31,530 bases of DNA from WHSP01 sp040905505 (GTDB lineage Bacteria > Gemmatimonadota > Gemmatimonadetes > Longimicrobiales > Longimicrobiaceae), in the NCBI GenBank assembly GCA_040905505.1, contig JBBDRL010000070.1, forward strand, positions 1 through 31,530. The letters are read 5' to 3'. The first letter of the stretch is position 1; every line of letters starts with the position of its first letter. This document shows, piece after piece, positions 24,903 through 31,530 of this stretch. A program made the translations under genes and the position numbers. The notes under the pieces were generated by a model that was not told where the DNA came from, made no database searches, and saw only the letters and a list, made by a program, of their open reading frames with translations.

Positions 24903-26186
24903 TCAGGCGGTCTCGACGACCATCGCAAACCCCATCGCACCCGCTGCGCAGACCGTGATCAGCCCGAGTTCCTTGCCGCGTCGCCGGAGTTCGTTCAACA
25001 GTGAAATGGTGATTCGGCCGCCCGTCGCACCGAAAGGGTGGCCGATGGCGATCGACCCGCCCATCACGTTGATCCTGTCTTCATCGGGCAGCCCGATCGG
25101 CGCGGATCGCCCGAGGCGCTCCTGAGCGATCTCCCTGGAGTCGAACCACTGCAGGTTCGAGAGGACCTGCGCGGCGAAAGCCTCGTGCATGTCGAGCAGG
25201 TCGATGTCCGCCATCGTGAGCCCCGCGCGATCGAGGGCGACGGGAGCGGCGAACACGGGCCCCTGGAGCAGTTGGTCCGCGGGCGAAAGTGATGCGTAGG
25301 CGTACGAGCGGATGTAACCGAGTGGCTGGTAGCCCAGGGCCTGCGCCCTTTCTTCGCTCATCAGCAGCACGGCGGATGCGCCATCCGTCAGCGGCGACGC
25401 GTTTCCGGCGGTCACGGTACCGTAGCGCCGGTCGAACACGGGTTTGAGCGTCGAGAGCCTTTCGAGCGAGGTGTCGGGCCGGACGCCGTTATCGCGCGTG
25501 ATCGCGACACCGTCCACGTAGACGGGTGCGATCTCCGCCGTCAGCCGGCCGTCTTCCGTAGCCGCGGCGGCGAGTTCATGGGAGCGTAGCGCCCACCTGT
25601 CCTGAGATTCTCGACTGATGCCGTTCTCCTGCGCCATCTTCTCTGCCGACTGGCCCATCGTGAGGCCCGTGGTGGGCTCGGCGATCGCCGGTGCGATCGG
25701 CTTCAGGTGAACAGGCCGGATCTTCGCGAACGCCTTCAGGCGATCGCCCATACTGCGCGCCCTCGAGGCTGCAACGAGCGCATCTCGCATCTCGTCCGAG
25801 AACAGGATGGGCACGTCGGTCAGTGACTCGGCGCCACCGGCGACGACGACGTCCGCCATGCCGAGGGCAATGTGTTCGGCGCCCGAGGTGATCGCCTGGT
25901 TGGCGGATGCGCACGCACGCCCGACCACGAAGGCGGGGACCGACGGCGGGATCCCGGAGCCCAGCCCCACCTCGCGGGCGATGTTCGGTTCCTGCACCGA
26001 TTGAACGACGGTGCCGTAAACGAGGTGATCGATCTCGTCCACGTCGAGGTCGGCCCGGCTGATCAGCTCGCGCACCGCCACCTTGCCGAGCTCCACGGCG
26101 CTCAGCGCCTTGAAGTCCGTGTTGGACTTGGCGAAGGGCGTGCGGCACCCATCCACGATCGCGACCCGCCTTCCAATTCCTTTCAT
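24903..26186 (-). CDS. fadI: Acetyl-CoA acyltransferase (thiolase, FadI-like)
   Basis: Thiolase that cleaves 3-ketoacyl-CoA with CoA in fatty-acid beta-oxidation, or runs in the reverse direction. The 427-residue length and the N-terminal RTPFAKSNTDFKALSAVELG match the FadI subgroup rather than AtoB/PhaA. Catalytic residues are Cys92 (GRACASANQAI), His383 (GSIAIGHPFGATGGR) and Cys413 (VCAAGAMG). ATG 26186 has GAGGG close upstream; the frame continues to 26372 but that part lacks conservation and a ribosome site. No FadJ/FadB partner is in the window. A relaxed TATAGA box lies just upstream without a clear -35. Confidence 0.92.
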   Translation of the reverse strand: MKGIGRRVAIVDGCRTPFAKSNTDFKALSAVELGKVAVRELISRADLDVDEIDHLVYGTVVQSVQEPNIAREVGLGSGIPPSVPAFVVGRACASANQAITSGAEHIALGMADVVVAGGAESLTDVPILFSDEMRDALVAASRARSMGDRLKAFAKIRPVHLKPIAPAIAEPTTGLTMGQSAEKMAQENGISRESQDRWALRSHELAAAATEDGRLTAEIAPVYVDGVAITRDNGVRPDTSLERLSTLKPVFDRRYGTVTAGNASPLTDGASAVLLMSEERAQALGYQPLGYIRSYAYASLSPADQLLQGPVFAAPVALDRAGLTMADIDLLDMHEAFAAQVLSNLQWFDSREIAQERLGRSAPIGLPDEDRINVMGGSIAIGHPFGATGGRITISLLNELRRRGKELGLITVCAAGAMGFAMVVETA

Positions 26187-26387
26187 GGAGCCCTCGCCTC
26201 TATACTGGTTGTGGTTCACGACCCGGCCGGCGGAGGTGGGCGTACCCGCCCGTGCAAGCTTCACGTACGCGCAGCCGGCTGCAAGAAAACATCCAGCTCC
26301 TGGGGCCTGACGCGATGATGCGCAGAGGGAACGGGCGCTTCGCCGCCGCCGCCTCGACGAGACAGTCGGCACGGATGCCGGACTCGA

Positions 26388-28589
26388 TCATGAACCGGCG
26401 GGTGCGTATCGCGGGACGACGGGAGAGCCCCGGTGTGCGTGTTGGGTATGCCAGAGCTCCGCATAGTATCCGTCACCGCTCACCAACTCGCGATGCGTTC
26501 CGCTCTCGACCAGACGCCCTCCATTCAGCACCAGGATCGCATCGGCGTCGACTACCGACGTGAGCCGGTGCGCAATGAGAATGACCGTCTTGCCGGCCTC
26601 TCGGAGATCTGCCACTACCTGCCGCACGTACCGTTCGCTGAGCGAATCCAGGTGCGACGTCGCCTCGTCCAGCACGAGGACTTCAGGATCACGGTAGAGC
26701 GCCCTGGCAATCGCCAGACGCTGGCGCTGGCCCCCTGAAAGACCGACGCCATTCTCACCCAGCGGGGTGAGGAACCCCTGTGGAAGCCGCTCGGCGAAGT
26801 CTGTGACACCGAGACGATCGCAAACGTCCGTCAAGCGCATCATGTTCGGCTGAGGGTCGCCAGGTGCCACGTTCTCGAACACGTTTCCAGCAAACAGGTG
26901 AACCTCCTGGGGAACTGCGGCCACGCGGGCGCGGAGGTCGTCCGCATCGGCGAAACGCAGGTCGTGTCCTCCGATGAGGATACGCCCTTCCTGAATCGGG
27001 TAGAGACGTTGGAGGAGGGCCACGATCGTGCTTTTGCCGCTTCCGGTACCCCCCACGATGGCGGTCAGGCGGGCCGCCTCCATGGTCAGCGAAAGCTTAG
27101 CGAACATGGGTGTGCGGCCTCCGTAGCCAAAGGTTACCTGCTCGAAGCGGACGTCATAGGGAGCGCGCGGCGGGAGGGAGACCGAGGGAGCGGAATCCCG
27201 TTCCTGCTCCAGATCCATTATCTCGAAGAGCCGGTCGCCGGCGATCAGAGCATCTCTGATCGTAGCGTTGGCGGAGATCAGCCGGCCCGCCGGAGCGGTC
27301 AGGTATCCGAGCAGCGCATAGACGCTCATGAGCTCGCCAGGTGTCAGCTCACCGCTGATCACGTAATGAGCGCCGGCCCACAGAACCCCGACGACGCCGA
27401 GCCTGGATATAAGCTCAGAGCCGCTGGTGGAGAAGATGCCGGCCGATGCCGTCGCATAGACCGCCCGGAGGAGTCGGACGAAGCGGGTCTCCGTCTTGAG
27501 ATTTGCGTCCTCGTGCAGACCGAACCTTCGGACGGTGGCGATCGCTCCGATGGACTCGACGAGCTGACTCTCGAGTTCGGCTCCGCATTCCATCAGCCGC
27601 CTGAGCTCACGACGGTTCACCCGGTCTGACAGGTGATAGACGAGGGCGTACAGGGGAAGCAGCGAAGCCACGAGCAGAGCGAGAGGCCAGCTGTACAGGA
27701 ACATGAGCCCAATGGAGAAGGTGACGACCATCAGGTTCACCGCAAGGTCGATCGCGACATCGTTGATGAAACTGCGGATCTTCACCGCATCGTTGACGCG
27801 GACGATGATCTCGCCGATACGCATCGTGTCGAAGAACGTCTGCGGAAGCTTCAGGAGGTGCCGGTAATAGCCGATCACGAGTGCCGCATCGATCTTCTGA
27901 CCCGTCCGTAGCGTCAGAACGCTCTTCACCCAGCCGACGTAGATCTGCAGCGCCAGAATCGCCAGCATCAGCAGCCCGAGCAGATTGAGGAGCCGCAGGT
28001 CGCCTCCGACCAGCACATGGTCGACGATCTTCTGCACGTACACGGCGGTCGAGAGCCCGAGCACCGTGTAGACGGAGGCGCCGACCAGCGCCTGAAGCAT
28101 CACAGTCCTATGCGGACGGACGAGCTCTCGGAAGCGGCTGATGACGTTGCCGTCCGCGATCGTTGAGTCGGAGCCGGCGCTCGGCGCGAGCAGGACCAGC
28201 ACACCCGACCATCGGGCGCGAAATTGATCACGGGAGATGCGCGAGGTGTAACCGTCGGCCGGGTCCATGACGGTAACGGTGCGGCGTCGCACGCGACTCA
28301 CCACCACGTAATGCTGTAGTCCGGACGGCAGCGTCACGTGGGCGATCACTGGCAGCGGCAGCTTCGAAAGCGATTCGAGGCTGGTGCGTACCCCTTTGGC
28401 TTCGAACCCGATGCGGGTCGCCGCCTCCACGACTCCCAGGACCGTCGTCCCCTGGCGCCCGGTGCCGGCCAGGCGGCGCAGCATCGCGAGCGGGATTCGG
28501 CGCCCGTGAAATGCCGCGACCGATCGAAGGCAGGCCGCGCCACAGTCCGTCGCATCGTGCTGCTTGACCCGTCCGACCCGGCGCCACAT
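26388..28589 (-). CDS. Peptidase-containing ABC transporter (C39 bacteriocin-type exporter)
   Basis: Inner-membrane exporter-protease of 733 residues that removes leader peptides and exports the product. Order: C39 peptidase (about 1-135) with Gln10, catalytic Cys16 in QHDATDCGAAC, His93 in LQHYVVV and Asp109 in MDPADG; a six-helix ABC membrane domain (about 155-430); and the ATPase with Walker A GGTGSGKST (about 511), signature LSGGQRQR (about 616) and Walker B VLVLDEAT. All catalytic residues are intact. It is the third gene of a minus-strand operon, 6 bp after the preceding stop, with a membrane-fusion protein two genes upstream. No obvious Gly-Gly-leader precursor is encoded in the window. 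ATG 28589 lacks a strong ribosome site, so coupling is likely. Confidence 0.95.
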   Translation of the reverse strand: MWRRVGRVKQHDATDCGAACLRSVAAFHGRRIPLAMLRRLAGTGRQGTTVLGVVEAATRIGFEAKGVRTSLESLSKLPLPVIAHVTLPSGLQHYVVVSRVRRRTVTVMDPADGYTSRISRDQFRARWSGVLVLLAPSAGSDSTIADGNVISRFRELVRPHRTVMLQALVGASVYTVLGLSTAVYVQKIVDHVLVGGDLRLLNLLGLLMLAILALQIYVGWVKSVLTLRTGQKIDAALVIGYYRHLLKLPQTFFDTMRIGEIIVRVNDAVKIRSFINDVAIDLAVNLMVVTFSIGLMFLYSWPLALLVASLLPLYALVYHLSDRVNRRELRRLMECGAELESQLVESIGAIATVRRFGLHEDANLKTETRFVRLLRAVYATASAGIFSTSGSELISRLGVVGVLWAGAHYVISGELTPGELMSVYALLGYLTAPAGRLISANATIRDALIAGDRLFEIMDLEQERDSAPSVSLPPRAPYDVRFEQVTFGYGGRTPMFAKLSLTMEAARLTAIVGGTGSGKSTIVALLQRLYPIQEGRILIGGHDLRFADADDLRARVAAVPQEVHLFAGNVFENVAPGDPQPNMMRLTDVCDRLGVTDFAERLPQGFLTPLGENGVGLSGGQRQRLAIARALYRDPEVLVLDEATSHLDSLSERYVRQVVADLREAGKTVILIAHRLTSVVDADAILVLNGGRLVESGTHRELVSGDGYYAELWHTQHAHRGSPVVPRYAPAGS

Positions 28590-28595
28590 GGAATA

Positions 28596-29222
28596 TCAGG
28601 CGTTCAGTACGGGGTAATCCAGCAAGCCGGCGGATGCCTGCCACTCGGCCGGGATCCCTGGCCGGATGCCTGCGAGCTCCAGGCGTTGGCTCTGTTCGAA
28701 GTCCGCGGCGAGAGCGCGGGTCACGGATCTGACGACTACCTCGTCATCCGTGAGTGGCAGAACGAACGGCTGATGAGGAGCATCGAACGCGCGTTCGGCG
28801 CGGAGCGCGGTTCGCTCCAGCCCCTTCAACCGAGTGCAGTAGGTTTCGATGGTGAGGACCAGCTTCGCGTCACGATTGAGGATGCGGATCAGGCGGCAGG
28901 AGTGGCCCGCGATGGGAACCTCACCCGGCGGCTCGTCGATCTTGAGATTTCCCAGCAGCGCACGAACGTGGGCTGCCGAGGATGGACCACTCGCGGAAGG
29001 GAGCCGCCGCAGGAGCCGCTGCTCCCGCTGCACCGTGAACCGCCCGCCCAATCCCGGAGCGTAGAGGAACGTACTGCCATTGACCTCCGTCACCACGTGA
29101 GAGCTGGCGACGTACTGGACCTGCTCCACCCGCTGACCGCGCGCGACGAGAATACTGCGGATCGTGAAAGCGGGAGCGGTCTGCTCTGGCGTGCCCTCCA
29201 ACCGGCAAGTGGTGTCTGGCAT
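28596..29222 (-). CDS. Unknown protein of peptide-export operon
   Basis: A 208-residue protein without signal peptide or transmembrane segment. I do not recognise it with confidence. Residues 20-75 (TIRSILVARGQRVEQVQYV, then ALYAPGLGG-like strands) and IAGHSCRLIRI near 104-114 vaguely resemble the LolA-like/DUF4412 beta-rich proteins, but those are normally exported. Three Cys lie at 6, 109 and 129. The end is PAEWQASAGLLDYPVLNA. ATG 29222 has GAGAGGTG upstream. It lies 17 bp after the membrane-fusion gene and 6 bp before the C39 exporter gene, so it is very probably part of the same export system: an accessory, an immunity-type protein or, less likely, the cargo. Confidence 0.75.
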   Translation of the reverse strand: MPDTTCRLEGTPEQTAPAFTIRSILVARGQRVEQVQYVASSHVVTEVNGSTFLYAPGLGGRFTVQREQRLLRRLPSASGPSSAAHVRALLGNLKIDEPPGEVPIAGHSCRLIRILNRDAKLVLTIETYCTRLKGLERTALRAERAFDAPHQPFVLPLTDDEVVVRSVTRALAADFEQSQRLELAGIRPGIPAEWQASAGLLDYPVLNA

Positions 29223-29239
29223 GTTTCACCTCTCGATGC

Positions 29240-30412
29240 TCACCCCGACCCCCGAGCGGGGTCGAGCCAGTCGTTGATGTCGTCACGGATGAGTTGCCAC
29301 AGCGAACGCTCCGTGATATCGAACCGAGCGCGTAGCGTCATGCCCTTCCTGAGCCGGCCTACAGCGCCGTTGCGAAGCTCCAGCACGGTATCGGCAAGAG
29401 CGACTGCGACGCGGAACATCGGCTGGTCGCCAACGACCAGATAGTCGCTGGATATCGACTCCACCTGGCCATCGAGCGCTCCCCAGTCGGCGTGATTGAA
29501 GGAGTCGATGAGCAGCCGCACCGACATCTCCGACCAAAGCAGTCCCACATCACGCGGCGGCACGTAGATTTCCGCCATCAGGGGGGCGGCGGGCGAGACG
29601 ACCGCGAGTACGTCCCCGGCCCGGACATAGCTGCCCACGGAGAGGCCAGCAACCTGTTCGAGGGTTCCGCTGATCGGGGCCGACACCGTGTAGAGCGTTG
29701 CCTCCTGCTGCAGGTAGCCCTGCCGTTCGAGCAGATCCTCCAGTCGCTGTCGTGCGGCCAGCGCCGATTCTGCCCACCTCGTCCCATATGTGAGCTGTAT
29801 CCGCGTCACGTCGGCCCGTGACCGCTCCAGCTGGAGACGGCGCTGCTCCGTCTCGGCGGTCGGAAGCAACCCTCGTCCCGCTAGCTCGGCGGCGCGCGCG
29901 AATTCCCTCTCCGCATATGCGAGCTCTCGATGGGCCTGCTCGAGCTCCTCGCGGTAGGCTCCGTACTCGGCTTTGTGTTTCTGATAGTGGAGGTCACCGG
30001 CGAGGTCGCTTGCGAGGTCGGCGGGCACGCCACCAGTCAGTCTGCCGAGGTCCTCCAGCTCTGCTCGCGCCTCCGAGATACGCGTCGCCAGCAGGGACTT
30101 CGCGACAGAGACTGCTTCAGACCGCATCCGAAGCAGCTCCTCGCCCTTGCTGACCCAGACGTCGGTCTCGACGTGAAGTTGCTCGACAGTACCCGATGTC
30201 CGGATGATCACCTGCTGCTTCTCGTCCGTCGGACGGATGACGCCTGTGGCCTGGACCGAGACAGGGACCCGGATCACCGGCAGGAGCGATATCGAGAGCA
30301 GGAAGCTGGTAAGAACCGCCACGTATATCACCTCGCCCGAGCGGGCGTGACGGGTGAGGTGCGCTTCCAACGAATCTTCCGGATGGTCCAGGGGCGTGAG
30401 TGCCCGTCGCAT
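29240..30412 (-). CDS. HlyD-family membrane-fusion (periplasmic adaptor) protein
   Basis: Adaptor linking an inner-membrane exporter to the outer membrane. The 390-residue product has a short cytosolic N terminus, one transmembrane helix (about 27-48), a biotinyl-lipoyl-like half (TSGTVEQLHVETDVWVSKGE near 72-92), a long helical hairpin (about 95-235, rich in Glu/Arg/Ala heptads), the second lipoyl half (VSAPISGTLEQVAGLSVG), and C-terminal beta domains. This is the HlyD/LcnD form that pairs with C39 ABC exporters. The ABC gene is two genes downstream on the same strand, with only 17 and 6 bp between genes. No TolC-type outer-membrane gene is in the window. ATG 30412 has a weak ribosome site. 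Confidence 0.92.
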   Translation of the reverse strand: MRRALTPLDHPEDSLEAHLTRHARSGEVIYVAVLTSFLLSISLLPVIRVPVSVQATGVIRPTDEKQQVIIRTSGTVEQLHVETDVWVSKGEELLRMRSEAVSVAKSLLATRISEARAELEDLGRLTGGVPADLASDLAGDLHYQKHKAEYGAYREELEQAHRELAYAEREFARAAELAGRGLLPTAETEQRRLQLERSRADVTRIQLTYGTRWAESALAARQRLEDLLERQGYLQQEATLYTVSAPISGTLEQVAGLSVGSYVRAGDVLAVVSPAAPLMAEIYVPPRDVGLLWSEMSVRLLIDSFNHADWGALDGQVESISSDYLVVGDQPMFRVAVALADTVLELRNGAVGRLRKGMTLRARFDITERSLWQLIRDDINDWLDPARGSG

Positions 30413-30624
30413 GGCTCGAAGGCGCAGGATGAACAGCCGTGCAGGCCCGCCGTTCCGAGAGCCGACAATGGGCTCGGGATGATCCGAACCCCACTCGAGG
30501 CCGGTTCGGCAGGAGCGTGGAGAGGCGCCCCCCGATGGGACGCCCGCACGAGATTCAGGGTAGGGAGTTTCTCAGGAGGGACAAGACGAAGATCGAGCGG
30601 ATACCGTCACGAAGACCAGGGTGC
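30413..30624. other. Intergenic region upstream of the peptide-export operon
   Basis: 212 bp between the sufU stop and the membrane-fusion start, both on the minus strand. A weak minus-strand promoter-like pair (TTGTCC, then TACCCT about 16 bp later) occurs near 30560-30590. I searched for a small precursor-peptide gene and found none with both a ribosome site and a Gly-Gly leader. A 73-codon frame from 30549 contains HGCSSC but runs into the membrane-fusion gene in another frame. Confidence 0.3.
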
Positions 30625-31050
30625 TCAGCGCTGCGCCCCGGCCTCCTCGAAGGCGTTCCAAGCGAGCAGAGCGCACTTGACTCGCACCGGGAACTTCGCC
30701 ACGCCGGCGAGCGCCCTCAGGTCACCCATTTCGGGGTCACGGGCGGCTTCGGCATCACCGTGCATCATCTGCGTAAACCGCTCGGCGAGGCGCTCGCCTT
30801 CAGCGAGGGTCTGCCCCACGAGAAGCTGCGTCATCATGGAGGCGGCTGCCTGGGAGATCGAGCATCCGTGCCCCTCGAACCGGACCTCGTCGATGCGGTC
30901 GCCGGTGAGCCTGAGCTGGAGCGTGATCTCATCGCCGCAGACCGGGTTGTTCATCGCCACCTCACGGGTGGGCTGTTCGATCCGACCGCGATTCCGCGGG
31001 GCGCGGTAATGCTGAAGAATCAGTTCCTGGTAGAGCGAGGAGATATCCAT
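30625..31050 (-). CDS. sufU: SufU/IscU-type Fe-S cluster assembly scaffold
   Basis: Scaffold or sulfur-transfer protein for iron-sulfur cluster assembly, cytosolic. It has 141 residues, with the three conserved cysteines Cys38 (NNPVCGD, with Asp40), Cys63 (GHGCSISQAAASMM) and Cys126 (VKCALLAW). The spacing between Cys63 and Cys126 and the GCSIS..AASMM motif fit SufU rather than classical IscU. ATG 31050 begins the conserved LYQELILQHYRAPRNRG block; the frame is open to 31146 but that part overlaps the upstream gene. The sufS, sufB, sufC and sufD genes are not in the window. It follows a small membrane-protein gene by 31 bp and is probably co-transcribed with it. Confidence 0.94.
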   Translation of the reverse strand: MDISSLYQELILQHYRAPRNRGRIEQPTREVAMNNPVCGDEITLQLRLTGDRIDEVRFEGHGCSISQAAASMMTQLLVGQTLAEGERLAERFTQMMHGDAEAARDPEMGDLRALAGVAKFPVRVKCALLAWNAFEEAGAQR

Positions 31051-31081
31051 TCGATGCCGTTTGCACGGGGGCCGGCTGCTC

Positions 31082-31363
31082 TCAGAGCTTCCACCGGTTG
31101 TAGAGGTTGCGCCGAACGCGCAGCCAGCGTCTCCCGAGGGGGCCACTCTCCCAGAGGCGCTGCTCGGCCTTGATGCGCTCCCAATCCACCTTGCGCCGCG
31201 GGAGCCATACCGAGAGAACGAAGAGCACGCCTGCGATCACGTTGCCGAAGGCGCCGACCAGCGCGAGGGCACGCGAGCCGCTTTCGAGCGACAGTAGGAT
31301 AGCCGCAGCGCTTCCCAGGAAGACTGCCAGGGCGACGTACAGGAGGACGGGACTCCAGCGCAT
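31082..31363 (-). CDS. Small two-helix membrane protein
   Basis: A 93-residue hypothetical inner-membrane protein. Two hydrophobic segments, about residues 6-26 (LLYVALAVFLGSAAAILLSL) and 34-55, are separated by a short charged loop, and the C-terminal 37 residues are basic and Trp/Arg-rich (RRKVDWERIKAEQRLWE). I do not recognise a family. It precedes sufU on the same strand with a 31-bp gap. The start codon is ATG 31363 with no clear ribosome site. The hydrophobic pattern makes it more likely real than a shadow frame. Confidence 0.65.
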   Translation of the reverse strand: MRWSPVLLYVALAVFLGSAAAILLSLESGSRALALVGAFGNVIAGVLFVLSVWLPRRKVDWERIKAEQRLWESGPLGRRWLRVRRNLYNRWKL

Positions 31364-31530
31364 CAGCTAAGCGGGATGAGGGCCGGGCGATCGCGATCGC
31401 CGCTGCGGGCGGGAGCAGGAGCGCTCCGCGGCGTTCGTACGGCCGACGACCTCGATCCTTCGAGCAGAGCTGGCTGAGCCGGACGAGCCGAAAATCGGAC
31501 GTCGGAGCGGGATCGGCAAAACGCGAGCGC

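Noticed and set aside
28596..29222. GLGG at residues 57-60 of the unknown operon protein, considered as a C39 cleavage site
   Set aside because: The hydrophobic positions expected at -4, -7 and -12 are not met and the segment looks like part of a beta-rich fold; not convincing as a leader.
30328..30549. 73-codon frame with HGCSSC motif, considered as precursor peptide for the C39 exporter
   Set aside because: It lacks a double-glycine leader and a ribosome site and runs for over 80 bp inside the membrane-fusion gene in another frame.

Overview
The window is GC-rich bacterial chromosome, densely coding, with 23 protein genes I can support. I see no tRNA, rRNA, CRISPR array, transposase or phage gene. 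The lineage is not fixed by any marker here. A lipoprotein with a TonB-plug-like segment, a MurB with an unusual substrate loop, L,D-transpeptidase and lytic transglycosylase genes, and a diderm-type peptide exporter (HlyD-like adaptor plus C39 ABC transporter) fit a Gram-negative of the Gemmatimonadota/Acidobacteriota type. That placement is inference.

Layout. 1-1240: metK on the plus strand. 1313-6722, minus strand: prkA, yeaH-type DUF444 gene, a small lipoprotein and spoVR, the conserved PrkA/YeaH/SpoVR stress module with an extra lipoprotein inserted. 7039-11723, minus strand: a compact thrA-thrB-thrC operon (aspartokinase/homoserine dehydrogenase fusion, homoserine kinase, threonine synthase). 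12009-13965: an L,D-transpeptidase and a convergent lytic transglycosylase. 14459-16556: a stand-alone H-NOX haem protein carrying a histone-H1-like lysine tail, then a secreted protein built from cysteine-paired repeats of about 34 residues. 16834-19568: OsmC-type protein, MutY and an MFS exporter. 19712-22917: a VWA protein, NfuA and MurB. 23088-24548: a MltD-like LysM transglycosylase and a cold-shock protein that share a bidirectional terminator. 24903-26186: a FadI-like thiolase. 26388-30412, minus strand: membrane-fusion protein, unknown protein and C39-peptidase ABC exporter. 30625-31363: SufU-like Fe-S scaffold and a small membrane protein.

Most genes are housekeeping (SAM and threonine synthesis, cell-wall synthesis and turnover, DNA repair, Fe-S assembly, beta-oxidation). 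The points that deserve attention are: (1) three intergenic elements at 4555-4658, 21007-21124 and 21795-21958, each made of 7-bp tandem units in inverted arms, with a different unit in each element; (2) the H-NOX protein with a basic DNA-binding-like tail, a substituted haem-pocket proline, and palindromes and direct repeats upstream; (3) the adjacent secreted protein with nine CX7-15C pairs and a histidine-rich insert; (4) a peptide-export operon with no evident precursor; (5) a near-consensus promoter about 245 nt upstream of the cold-shock gene, implying a long leader.
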